From contig CP075895.1 in assembly GCA_018604165.1 (NCBI GenBank), forward strand, positions 1,008,501 to 1,072,500: 64,000 bases of DNA. The letters are read 5' to 3'. Made by a program: the position numbers and the translations under genes. The notes below the pieces were generated by a model. It did no database searches, was not told where the DNA came from, and saw nothing but the letters and a program-made list of their open reading frames with translations. Source of the DNA: Chitinophagaceae bacterium LGM1. GTDB lineage: Bacteria > Bacteroidota > Bacteroidia > Chitinophagales > Chitinophagaceae. Positions within the stretch are counted from its first letter, which is position 1; each line of letters begins with the position of its first letter. This document shows, piece after piece, positions 52,669-61,559 of this stretch.

Positions 52669-53145
52669 CTAATATAATGTAATTACTGCTGCAGTGCCGG
52701 AAGTAAAGGAAGCTTGTGTTTGAACGCCAGAAACACAAGAACCACAAGGATTTGGTGTTGAAATCATACAAGCAGTAGCAGAGTAACTACATGATGAATT
52801 GCCTAAATTCATAAAATCATCTGGACATGAGCTGCCTCCTGTGGGAATGAGTGTACATGATACAGGTGTGAAAATATCCGCCGCACCAATTTCCCAGCCT
52901 GGTGGCAAAGGCGGAAATAGTGCTGCTAATGCAGTTGTTGAGTAGGAAATAGTTGTGCTGCCAAATGGGATAGTAATTGTAGATGAAGATCCAACTACCG
53001 AACAAGTTATTGGATCAATAGCATACAATACCATTTCTAGAGAACCGCAAACCATGCTAGTGCGGTCAATGTCTAATGTCTGAGATTTTAAAGTATTGCA
53101 AAATAAAGCACATACTAAAACGAAAGTAACTTTAAGTGTTTTCAT
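52669..53145 (-). CDS. Secreted Cys-rich protein, unknown
   Basis: A 158-residue protein with signal peptide MKTLKVTFVLVCALFCNTLKS. The mature chain contains about eight Cys, clustered toward the C-terminus (TPVSCTLIPTGGSSCPD, GNSSCSYSATAC, PNPCGSCVS), so several disulfides are likely. A proline-rich segment (FPPLPPGWEIGAADI) lies in the middle. A minus-strand TAAATTTG box (53194-53187) lies 42 bases upstream. I recognise no family. It sits between two T9SS cargo genes on the opposite strand. Confidence 0.65.
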   Translation of the reverse strand: MKTLKVTFVLVCALFCNTLKSQTLDIDRTSMVCGSLEMVLYAIDPITCSVVGSSSTITIPFGSTTISYSTTALAALFPPLPPGWEIGAADIFTPVSCTLIPTGGSSCPDDFMNLGNSSCSYSATACMISTPNPCGSCVSGVQTQASFTSGTAAVITLY

Positions 53146-53325
53146 AATTTATTAGTTTTTTTAATTTTTTATAATAACTAAATATACAAATTTAAAATAA
53201 TTTGAATGGATTAAAAATAGATTAAAATATTTTTTCTTGCTATTTAATATTCTAATAAAAACGTCTTAAATTGTTATATTGCAATAACGCAATAAAATAA
53301 TATTAAATTTATAATAACTGAATAG

Positions 53326-54990
53326 ATGAAAAGACTACTACTATTTGTAACATTATTTGCATTAACAATAAATCAGTTATTTGCACAAACGTATGTAAGG
53401 TCAGCTTCTGGGGCTAACAATGTTTTCCCGTTTGGTAGTACTATTGCAGATAGGGTACAATACCTATATATGCCATCTGATTTTATACCTGCAGTACCGA
53501 TGGGTACAATAACTACAGTGTATTTCAGAGCGGCTAGTACTGGTACGTCATCGTTCACTAATCTGAATATATTAATAGGCACTACAACATTAACAGCCAT
53601 GCCTACTGGCTCAAACCCTTGGATAACAGGACTAAACACTTGTTATACAGCATCGTCAGTTTCAGTATCACATGTAAATGGCAGTTGGTTTTCATTTACA
53701 CTAAGTAGCCCGTTTTTTTGGGATGGTACTTCCAATTTAATCATAGACATTTATCGTAATAATTCATACACAGGTGGTATCACATTGCAGCAAGGTAGTG
53801 TAGGTGGTAACAGGCGTATGTGGGGATTATTCGGTAGTGGTACAAGTAACGGCGGTGGTGCAGGTAGTGCGGAATTGGCATTAGACATCATACCAGGTTC
53901 TCCATGTACAAAAGCTATCGCTACTGCTACAACAAATATCAACTCAACATCAGCAACCGTTAACTGGAATGCAGTACCCGGTTCATTTAAATATGAGTAC
54001 CTGATAGATACTACAACTCCGGGCAAAGTATATCAACCAATAGTATCTACTACAGCTACCAGCGCATTTGTTACCGGTTTGATACCCAATAAAATGCACT
54101 ATTTAAGAGTGCGTAATTATTGCAGTGCCATCAGTTATTCTATGTGGGATACGATGGCATTTATGACATTACCACCCTGTAATAAGCCAATAAGTTTTGC
54201 CGTTGGTTATGTGGATTCAAACTCTGCACAGATACAATGGGATACTGCCAATAATGTAGTATCATGGCGCTTCTTAGTAGATACAAACAGAGCTGACCCT
54301 TCAAATAGTAATCCGGGCATTATTAACACTACCAATAGATTCAGGTCGTTGACAGGTCTTGCAGAAGGCAGATGGCATTACGTACATATAAAGACAAAGT
54401 GTGTAATGAATGACAGCTCTGGTTGGTATCTTGATTCATTTTATACACCAACACCATGCCGCAAACCTGAATTGCAATTGTCTTACTTGAGTCCTAATAA
54501 TGCGGTTATATATTGGAGTCCTGTAAAAACAGTTGTGAATTATGAGTACTTTTTTGGCAAGGACATGCCTACTTTAGGTACACCCATCAAATCGCCATCT
54601 ATTCAAACCCCTTATATTCAGCCGAATAAAAGCTATACTGTATATGTAAAGTGTAATTGTTCTGACAATGGTATAAAAACTTCTTCTGGCTGGGCATCAA
54701 TAGATTATACAACGCCTCCACCATTGAGTATTAATAATAACTCTTATCAAAAAACAAGTATTGAAACATATCCAAACCCAGTTAAGAATAGCCTTGTAAT
54801 AAAGCTGAACGGGAATGCGAAGGGTAAAGCAACTGCAACAATAACTGATGTAAAAGGTGCTGTTGTTCGTAATATAAGTATAGATAATGCGACTACCAAT
54901 GTAGACGTAGCAGGTTTAGCATCAGGCGTGTACATACTGCAATATTCAGATGCAGAGAATAATATGACAACTAAGTTTACGAAAGAGTAA
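53326..54990 (+). CDS. T9SS-secreted fibronectin III protein
   Basis: A 554-residue secreted protein with a signal peptide (MKRLLLFVTLFALTINQLFA). Its N-terminal about 185 residues are a beta-rich domain of jelly-roll type (FPFGSTIADRVQYLYMPSD ... GNRRMWGLFG). Fibronectin-III-like modules (about 195-460) and a T9SS sorting domain (ETYPNPVKNSLVIKL, from about 485) follow. From PCRKPELQLSYLSPNNAV onward it matches the protein at 50967-52598 closely. The two differ in their N-terminal domain, which suggests a domain-exchange origin. It is probably a surface adhesin or enzyme scaffold. Confidence 0.82.
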   Translation: MKRLLLFVTLFALTINQLFAQTYVRSASGANNVFPFGSTIADRVQYLYMPSDFIPAVPMGTITTVYFRAASTGTSSFTNLNILIGTTTLTAMPTGSNPWITGLNTCYTASSVSVSHVNGSWFSFTLSSPFFWDGTSNLIIDIYRNNSYTGGITLQQGSVGGNRRMWGLFGSGTSNGGGAGSAELALDIIPGSPCTKAIATATTNINSTSATVNWNAVPGSFKYEYLIDTTTPGKVYQPIVSTTATSAFVTGLIPNKMHYLRVRNYCSAISYSMWDTMAFMTLPPCNKPISFAVGYVDSNSAQIQWDTANNVVSWRFLVDTNRADPSNSNPGIINTTNRFRSLTGLAEGRWHYVHIKTKCVMNDSSGWYLDSFYTPTPCRKPELQLSYLSPNNAVIYWSPVKTVVNYEYFFGKDMPTLGTPIKSPSIQTPYIQPNKSYTVYVKCNCSDNGIKTSSGWASIDYTTPPPLSINNNSYQKTSIETYPNPVKNSLVIKLNGNAKGKATATITDVKGAVVRNISIDNATTNVDVAGLASGVYILQYSDAENNMTTKFTKE

Positions 54991-55010
54991 GTACATTATT
55001 AATGTAAAAC

Positions 55011-55041
55011 AACAAAGCCACACAATCTGTGTGGCTTTGTT
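55011..55041. terminator. Bidirectional hairpin terminator
   Basis: AACAAAGCCACACA (55011-55024) and TGTGTGGCTTTGTT (55028-55041) pair perfectly around a three-base loop, between the convergent T9SS and ispH genes. Confidence 0.88.
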
Positions 55042-55061
55042 ATTTAGTACTATAATAGCAA

Positions 55062-56288
55062 TCATACCCAGTGTGCAGATGCTTTTTGTAATGCTTCTGT
55101 ATTATCTGTAAGTTCAGCCAGTCTTTCCATAACACGCTCTACCAACGCATCGGGGCAAGAAGCACCGGATGTTATCATAACGCGCAATGGTTGTTTAGCA
55201 GGCAGGTAAGTATTAGTTTCTTTTTCAGCATGTGTATGCAGGTCGAAGTGTTTGATATGGGTGCCGGATATAAGGCAGTTTTCATCTTTAATAAAATAGG
55301 TTGGTAATTTCAGTTCACACAACTCTACAAGATGCGATGTGTTGGAACTGTTATATCCGCCAATAACAATGGCAAGGTCTGCATCAGCTTCCAGCATACC
55401 TTGCACAGCACTTTGATTATCATTAGTAGCATAGCAAAGTGTATCTCGTGTATCGGCTACATAATCACCGATATTTTCGGCTGTTGGTTTGTAGTGGTTT
55501 ATCATTACTTGTTTCAAGTAGTCTGCAATGCCCTGTGTTTCACTGGCGAGCATAGTGGTTTGGTTTACAACGCCAATGCGTTGCATATCTTTAGTAATAT
55601 CAAACCCTTCTGAGTATTGCCCTTTGAAGTCGGTATAGAATTGTGCTGCGGTTAACTCTCCAGTAATGTATTTAGCAAGTTGCTCGGTTTGCGCCATGTC
55701 TTTTACAACAACAGTGTGTGTATTAGCTTGGCTATGCGAAAAAGTAGCCCTTGTTTCCTCGTGATTTGGCTTGCCGTGTACTACTATGGTATATCCATCC
55801 TTGCCTATTTTTTCGGCTCGGTTCCAAACTTTCTCTACAAAAGGACAGGTAGTTTCGTAGCGGCTGGGTTCTATTCCTTTATCCCGTAGTATTTTTTCAA
55901 GTTCAAGCGTGGTGCCGAAAGCAGGTATTACTACAATATCATCAGACGTTAATTCATCCCAACTCATCAGCATATTGCCTTTGGTATCCATGATGAATTG
56001 TACGCCCAGATTTTGAAGGTCAGCATTCACACCCGGGTTATGTATCATTTCGCTTAGCAGGAACACGCGCTTGTCAGGATTTTCTGAAACAGCCCTGAAA
56101 GCAATCTCTATGGCATTTTCTACCCCATAGCAAAAACCGAAATGTCGTGCAAGGATAATATGCAAAGACCCAGCCTCTAATATAGTAGGGGTGAAGTCTT
56201 TCTTCATTTTATCGGCCGCCTTGCGTTTTTGCTTAATGGCTGTAACAAGCGTACTACGATAATGTACGGGAACATCAAACGATTTCAT
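55062..56288 (-). CDS. ispH: 4-hydroxy-3-methylbut-2-enyl diphosphate reductase
   Basis: IspH is the last enzyme of the MEP pathway and makes IPP and DMAPP from HMBPP using an iron-sulfur cluster. The three cluster Cys sit in ARHFGFCYGVENAI, YETTCPFVEKVWNRA and SGASCPDALVERV. At 408 residues it is the long form with an N-terminal extension, common in Bacteroidota and plants. A TAACTTTG box (56303-56296) ends seven bases before the ATG, so the leader is very short. ispD is encoded elsewhere in this window, so the pathway genes are dispersed. Confidence 0.95.
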   Translation of the reverse strand: MKSFDVPVHYRSTLVTAIKQKRKAADKMKKDFTPTILEAGSLHIILARHFGFCYGVENAIEIAFRAVSENPDKRVFLLSEMIHNPGVNADLQNLGVQFIMDTKGNMLMSWDELTSDDIVVIPAFGTTLELEKILRDKGIEPSRYETTCPFVEKVWNRAEKIGKDGYTIVVHGKPNHEETRATFSHSQANTHTVVVKDMAQTEQLAKYITGELTAAQFYTDFKGQYSEGFDITKDMQRIGVVNQTTMLASETQGIADYLKQVMINHYKPTAENIGDYVADTRDTLCYATNDNQSAVQGMLEADADLAIVIGGYNSSNTSHLVELCELKLPTYFIKDENCLISGTHIKHFDLHTHAEKETNTYLPAKQPLRVMITSGASCPDALVERVMERLAELTDNTEALQKASAHWV

Positions 56289-56343
56289 TGCTTTGCAAAG
56301 TTACGTTTTAGGCTGTTATGAAATGTATAATGTGCAGCGTTAC

Positions 56344-57390
56344 TCAGCTGCGTAGCTTGGTAACTTTTACTTCCATGCCTGGCTTTGCCTGCATCAGCCC
56401 GGTAAGGATAACCGTATCTCCTGTAGCAAGTCCATGTATTATCTCTACTTTGTCGCTGGTACGCTGGCCTAATTTTACAATCGCTAACTCTATTTTGCCA
56501 TCCTTTATACGTGCTACTTTTTTGTCTTTGGTAGTTGGTATCACTGCTTGCGACGGTATGAGGATGGCATTTGCTTCACTCTTTAGCGGCATAGTAACAT
56601 TGGCAAAAGAACCTGCTATCAACTTACCATCTGCATTGGGCACTACTGCCCTTAGTTTTATAGTACGTGTTCCTGCTTCTGCTCCTGCATCTATAGCTGC
56701 TATTTTACCCGTCAAAGTATCTGTTCTGCCAGTTACAGAAAAGTGTACGGTATTGCCCACTTGTATAGATTTCATGTATTGTTCAGGTACATTGAAGTCT
56801 ATTTTGAGTTGTTGTACCTGTTGCAGGGTTGTAATGTTAGTAGTGGGCGAAACAACGGCACCCTCGCTTATGTTCCGAATACCAATAGTGCCGTCAAAGG
56901 GGGCTATAATACGTGTGCTTCTTAGTTGTGCTTCTGCAAATGCTATATCGGCATTAATAGAAGCTATCTGTGTTTCGGTAGTTTCGTAGTCTTGTTTACT
57001 GATGCCACCTATGTTTAATAATTCTTCCTGACGCTTTAGTATGCTTTGTTGGAGTTGGCGTTGCGACCGTAGCTTTTGCAGTTGTGCTTTTATCTCACCA
57101 TCATATAGCTGCACCAATAGCTGTCCTTTGCGCACTTTGCTACCTTCTTTAAAGGTTATATCTGTTACCCTTCCAGATATTTCGGGGTGTATATCAATTT
57201 GCTCGTTAGCTAGTAAAGAGCCACTGGCTGCAAACTCGCTGCTGAAAGATTGTGCTGTTGCTATATAAGCCTCTGCTTGTAGTCCTTTGGGTTTATTTTT
57301 TGCACCTGCATTTTCATCTTCGCCGTTTTTACAGCCTGCTACAAACATAATCAATAGTAACAGTGCTGAAATGTGTTTTTGGTATGCCAT
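56344..57390 (-). CDS. RND efflux periplasmic adaptor (membrane fusion) lipoprotein
   Basis: A 348-residue membrane fusion protein linking an inner-membrane RND pump to an outer-membrane channel. It begins MAYQKHISALLLLIMFVAGC, with lipobox VAGC. The biotinyl-lipoyl-like half-motifs (EISGRVTDITFKEGSKVRKG and IIAPFDGTIGIRNISEGAVV) flank a coiled-coil hairpin (about 108-160). Beta-barrel and membrane-proximal domains follow. I chose the ATG at 57390 because AAAGGAG lies just before it, inside the 15 bases after an upstream in-frame ATG. No RND pump or outer-membrane channel gene is next to it, so it is an orphan here. Confidence 0.9.
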   Translation of the reverse strand: MAYQKHISALLLLIMFVAGCKNGEDENAGAKNKPKGLQAEAYIATAQSFSSEFAASGSLLANEQIDIHPEISGRVTDITFKEGSKVRKGQLLVQLYDGEIKAQLQKLRSQRQLQQSILKRQEELLNIGGISKQDYETTETQIASINADIAFAEAQLRSTRIIAPFDGTIGIRNISEGAVVSPTTNITTLQQVQQLKIDFNVPEQYMKSIQVGNTVHFSVTGRTDTLTGKIAAIDAGAEAGTRTIKLRAVVPNADGKLIAGSFANVTMPLKSEANAILIPSQAVIPTTKDKKVARIKDGKIELAIVKLGQRTSDKVEIIHGLATGDTVILTGLMQAKPGMEVKVTKLRS

Positions 57391-57455
57391 GTGCGCTCCT
57401 TTCATGAATTATTCAGAAATTGTGTAGCAAATATATTGATAACCGCGCACGCAAT

Positions 57456-58562
57456 ATGCAGGAAACGCATCATAAATGGTATTGGCACTATAAGCAAAAA
57501 CTAATCGTATTAGTCTTGCTGCTATTGCTGTCTATAGCAGGCACTTGGTATTTGTCTGATTGTCCGTGTCATGCAGATGTGTATAATGCGTATGTGTTTC
57601 AGCCTTTTCAGGTGTTTCGAAACATGGTTTTGGGGAATATACCATTCAGTATTGGCGATATAGTGTATATATCTTGGGCTATTGGCTTGTTACTGCTTGT
57701 AGTGCGTTGGGTATATTATCTTTTTAAAATACAATCTTATGCTGTGACCTTGCGATATGCTATAATAAAAGTATTGCTGAAAATCGGTGTGTTGTATATG
57801 TTCTTTATGATAGGCTGGGGTGGTAATTACTATCAACAACCATTAGCACAGTATTGGCAATTGGAAGACTGCAATTGGAATGACAGCTCTATCATTGTGT
57901 TTGACAGGTATTTGGTGCAACAGTTAAATGCTACAGCACCGTACTACAAGCAGTATAGTTTTAAAGATGTAACACGCAAGACCAAAGCGTATTATAAGCA
58001 ACATACAGATTGCTACCGTAAAGCAAAAGGACTTGATGTAAAACCATCGCTATTCGGCAATTGGCTACAGTATATGGGTGTGCAGGGTTATTACAACCCT
58101 TTTACGGGTGAAGGGCAGGTAAATAAAGGAGAGTTGCACTTTATACTGCCATATATCATAAGTCATGAAATGGCGCATCAGGCAGGTGTGGGTGCAGAAG
58201 ATGACGCCAATCTATTGGCGTATGCTTTAGCTATCAATACACAAGACAGTAGCTTTATGTATTCTGCGTATCTGAACTTGTGGTTATATACTCATATACA
58301 ATTGCGTATGCGCGATACAGTAGTTGCCAATAACATAAAAAAAGAATTGAACCCGATTACGCTATCACACCTGACTGCATTGCGCGAACAACGAAAAAAA
58401 TATCGTAGTAAACTGAGCGCATATACAGGCGATGTATATGACCAATACCTGAAACTGAATGGGCAGCAAGACGGTATTGAAAGTTACGATAAAGTAACCG
58501 TCAGTGCATGGCTGTGGGAGCAGCAAAGAAATGGAAAGTTGGTTAGGCTATATATACCTTAG
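57456..58562 (+). CDS. DUF3810 membrane protein with HExxH motif
   Basis: From the ATG at 57456 (a TTG at 57420 is the alternative) the product has 368 residues. Three hydrophobic helices (about 14-32, 58-80 and 96-116) are followed by a large domain carrying HEMAH (237-241) and, after it, [13 protein letters not shown], a gluzincin-like zinc-site arrangement. This is the layout of the DUF3810 family, common in Bacteroidota and presumed to be a metallopeptidase. The substrate is unknown. It overlaps the end of the convergent mutase gene by four bases. Confidence 0.8.
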   Translation: MQETHHKWYWHYKQKLIVLVLLLLLSIAGTWYLSDCPCHADVYNAYVFQPFQVFRNMVLGNIPFSIGDIVYISWAIGLLLLVVRWVYYLFKIQSYAVTLRYAIIKVLLKIGVLYMFFMIGWGGNYYQQPLAQYWQLEDCNWNDSSIIVFDRYLVQQLNATAPYYKQYSFKDVTRKTKAYYKQHTDCYRKAKGLDVKPSLFGNWLQYMGVQGYYNPFTGEGQVNKGELHFILPYIISHEMAHQAGVGAEDDANLLAYALAINTQDSSFMYSAYLNLWLYTHIQLRMRDTVVANNIKKELNPITLSHLTALREQRKKYRSKLSAYTGDVYDQYLKLNGQQDGIESYDKVTVSAWLWEQQRNGKLVRLYIP

Positions 58563-60112
58563 CCCTTATATTCACCCCATACATCGCGCAGCGTATCAGC
58601 TATCTCACCCAATGTACATAGGTTTTCAACTGCTTCTATTACAGCAGGCATCAGGTTGTCTGTACCTTGTGCTTTCTCGCGGATGGTAGCCAGAGATGCA
58701 GATGCTTTGGCATTATCCCGTTTTGCACGTAGGGCCTTTAGCTTTTCACTTTGTACTACGCGGATGGAGTCGTCTATTTTTAATAGCGGGGTATCATTTG
58801 TTTCTTTGGTAGTAAACTTGTTTACGCCAACTATTATCTTTTCGCCAGTTTCTATGGCAGTATTGTATTTGTATGCACTACGGGCTATTTCTTCCTGTAC
58901 AAAACCTTGTTCAATAGCTTTTACAGCGCCACCCATCGCGTCAATTTTCTCTATCAGTTTCCATGCAGCCGCTTCTACTTCATTCGTCAAATGTTCTACA
59001 TAATAAGAGCCAGCTAAGGGGTCTGCTGTATCTGTTGCGCCACTTTCAAAAGCTATTATTTGTTGTGTGCGTAATGCGATAGTTGCTGCGGCTTCTGTTG
59101 GTAAAGACAAGGCTTCGTCATACCCGTTGGTATGCAACGACTGTGTACCGCCTAACACTGCACTCAATGCCTGTAGCGATACACGTACAATGTTGTTTTG
59201 TGGTTGTTGCGCAGTAAGTGTGCTGCCCCCTGTTTGTGTGTGGAAGCGGAGCATTTGTGCTTTGGGGTCTGCTGCGCCGAGTTCTTTGGTAATATGTGCC
59301 CACATACGTCGTGCAGCACGAAACTTAGCTACTTCTTCAAATATATTATTGTGCGCGTTGAAGAAGAAAGATAGGCGTTGCGCAAATACATTGATGTCAA
59401 GCCCTTTTTCAATAGCTGCTTTCAGATAGGCCTTGCCGTTGGCGAGTGTAAATGCTAATTCCTGCACAGCAGTAGAGCCTGCTTCACGTATGTGGTAACC
59501 GGATATGGAAATGGTATTCCATTTTGGTACTTCTTTACTGCAATACTCAAATATATCTGTGATGATACGCATGGATGGTGCAGGTGGATAAATGTATGTG
59601 CCACGCGCGGCGTACTCTTTCAGTATGTCGTTTTGTATGGTGCCCGATATCTTTTTAACATCAGCACCTTGTTTTTTGGCAAGGGCTATGTAGAGCGATA
59701 AGAGAATAAAACCTGTTGCGTTAATGGTCATGGACGTAGACACATCTTGTAGGTTGATGCCCTTAAAAAGTATCTCCATATCTTCCAGCGAATCTATGGC
59801 TACACCCACCTTACCCACTTCTCCCTCGCTCATGGCATGGTCGGAGTCGTAACCTATTTGTGTTGGCAAATCGAATGCTACCGACAAGCCCATCACGCCT
59901 TGACTCAATAAATAATGATAGCGCTTGTTGGATTCTTCAGCTGTACTGAAACCCGCGTACTGACGCATCGTCCAAAGCCTGTCGCGATACATGGCCGCGT
60001 GTACACCACGGGTAAAAGGAAATTCACCCGGCATTTCCGTCATGGCAACGGGTTTGCAATACACTTGTTTTATTTCAATACCCGAATCAGTAACAATCTT
60101 CTTGTCGCTCAC
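58559..60112 (-). CDS. Acyl-CoA (methylmalonyl-CoA type) mutase large subunit
   Basis: A 517-residue catalytic subunit of a B12-dependent acyl-CoA mutase. [20 protein letters not shown] holds the start of the TIM barrel with the substrate-binding region; [20 protein letters not shown] and [11 protein letters not shown] are typical. The B12-binding domain of full-length methylmalonyl-CoA mutase is absent, so a separate small subunit is needed; it is not encoded in this window. The substrate could be methylmalonyl-CoA or another branched acyl-CoA. It is followed upstream on the same strand by a membrane-anchored protein (60142-60684). Confidence 0.88.
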   Translation of the reverse strand: MSDKKIVTDSGIEIKQVYCKPVAMTEMPGEFPFTRGVHAAMYRDRLWTMRQYAGFSTAEESNKRYHYLLSQGVMGLSVAFDLPTQIGYDSDHAMSEGEVGKVGVAIDSLEDMEILFKGINLQDVSTSMTINATGFILLSLYIALAKKQGADVKKISGTIQNDILKEYAARGTYIYPPAPSMRIITDIFEYCSKEVPKWNTISISGYHIREAGSTAVQELAFTLANGKAYLKAAIEKGLDINVFAQRLSFFFNAHNNIFEEVAKFRAARRMWAHITKELGAADPKAQMLRFHTQTGGSTLTAQQPQNNIVRVSLQALSAVLGGTQSLHTNGYDEALSLPTEAAATIALRTQQIIAFESGATDTADPLAGSYYVEHLTNEVEAAAWKLIEKIDAMGGAVKAIEQGFVQEEIARSAYKYNTAIETGEKIIVGVNKFTTKETNDTPLLKIDDSIRVVQSEKLKALRAKRDNAKASASLATIREKAQGTDNLMPAVIEAVENLCTLGEIADTLRDVWGEYKG

Positions 60113-60141
60113 TATCGTTGTTTTTGTTTGCAGTATATATA

Positions 60142-60684
60142 TTATCCCATAGCACCCATATGCAGTATGCGTTTGGCTTCTTCATTAATGATTTGCAGGG
60201 CAACGCTGGTTGGCGGTTCGCTGGCATCTGTCAGTACAACGTCAACAATACGCATATGCAGTTCTTTGGCAGGCGCATCGGGTTTCAGTTGCTGTGCTAT
60301 TACGCCCACCATGTTTATTTCCTGTTCCATCACGCCTTTCACTGTGTTCCACACATTGCTCGATACATATATCTGTTGAGATAGATTGTGTTCAAACTCG
60401 CTACGGATATTGAAAACCAATGCCTGTTGCAAATCTGTAACCGTCATGCCACTCATGTACACTCGTGGTATCAGTGAGCGCGGACTAATGCGTTCCACAT
60501 ATAGTGCCAGCCTTTCTAACGCCTGTAACCTCATACGCACTGTGTACTCCTGATTTTCGCTGAGCATAGCTATTTGCTTGCGTTGTGTATCTGTTACTAA
60601 AAACTTCTGCACTATCAGGTAGCACGCTATCAGCATAATGATGGATGGTAGCGTATATTTTAGTATTTCTAATGCTGTAATCAT
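60142..60684 (-). CDS. Membrane-anchored conserved hypothetical protein
   Basis: A 180-residue protein with one N-terminal membrane helix (about 10-30, [20 protein letters not shown]) and a helical cytoplasmic part ([20 protein letters not shown], then [20 protein letters not shown]). The C-terminal portion ends [13 protein letters not shown]. From memory such proteins are conserved in Bacteroidota, often next to mutase genes, but no activity is known. It lies 29 bases upstream of the mutase gene on the same strand and is probably cotranscribed with it. Confidence 0.7.
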   Translation of the reverse strand: MITALEILKYTLPSIIMLIACYLIVQKFLVTDTQRKQIAMLSENQEYTVRMRLQALERLALYVERISPRSLIPRVYMSGMTVTDLQQALVFNIRSEFEHNLSQQIYVSSNVWNTVKGVMEQEINMVGVIAQQLKPDAPAKELHMRIVDVVLTDASEPPTSVALQIINEEAKRILHMGAMG

Positions 60685-60761
60685 TTTCCGAAAAATAGAA
60701 CCGCAAATTAAGTTCTTTTTGCGATGGTTGAGATGGGTTTTCTCCTTAATTTGTACGCATC

Positions 60762-61559
60762 ATGCATGCAGAAGACAAATATATAGACGTAAACAGGGAA
60801 CTATGGAATGCTAAAACACCATACCATATCCAATCGGCGTTTTATGACAACGACGCTTTTATAGCAGGTAATACTACTTTGAAAGAACCGGAATTGGCAT
60901 TGTTGGGTGATGTAAAGGGTAAAGAAATACTCCATCTGCAATGCCATTTCGGGCAAGATACCATGTCGCTTGCAAGGATGGGGGCGAAATGTACAGGTAT
61001 GGATTTATCGGACGTAGCAATAGACAAAGCAAAGAAATTGAACAGCCAACTGAGGCTTGATGCCGAATTTGTATGTTCGGATGTGTATAAACTGCTAGAG
61101 GTATTAGATAAGCAATTCGATATAGTATTTACCACCTATGGCGTATTGGGTTGGCTGCCCGATATGCAACGCTGGGCGAATGTAGTATCACATTTCCTAA
61201 AGCCCGGCGGCAAGTTGGTATTGGTAGAGTTTCACCCATTGGTTTGGGTGTTTGATAATGCATTTACGCATGTTCAGTATTCGTATTTTAACAAAGAAGC
61301 TATTGTAGAAGTATTGGATGGTACTTATGCCGATAAAGGGGCAGGGATTGCTATGGAAGAGATAGGTTGGAACCACCCCTTGAGTGATGTGTTGCAAGGG
61401 TTGATAAATGCAGGCTTGCGAATACATACGTTTAAAGAATACGATTATTCGCCCTACAACTGCTTTGCCAATATGGTAGATGTTGATGGGAAATTCTATA
61501 TCAAAGGCATGGAAGGTAAACTTCCTATGATGTACGCTGTTGTAGCAGAAAAACCGTAG
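60762..61559 (+). CDS. Class I SAM-dependent methyltransferase
   Basis: A 265-residue Rossmann-fold methyltransferase. Motif I (EILHLQCHFGQDTMSLARMG, about residues 51-70) binds SAM; GMDLSDVAIDKA is motif II and the DIVFTTYGVLGWLPD block is motif IV. The C-terminal part carries an aromatic lid (KEYDYSPYNCFAN). Its acceptor cannot be told; members of this type act on small molecules. The stop codon overlaps the GTG start of the helicase gene by one base, so translation is likely coupled. Confidence 0.88.
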   Translation: MHAEDKYIDVNRELWNAKTPYHIQSAFYDNDAFIAGNTTLKEPELALLGDVKGKEILHLQCHFGQDTMSLARMGAKCTGMDLSDVAIDKAKKLNSQLRLDAEFVCSDVYKLLEVLDKQFDIVFTTYGVLGWLPDMQRWANVVSHFLKPGGKLVLVEFHPLVWVFDNAFTHVQYSYFNKEAIVEVLDGTYADKGAGIAMEEIGWNHPLSDVLQGLINAGLRIHTFKEYDYSPYNCFANMVDVDGKFYIKGMEGKLPMMYAVVAEKP

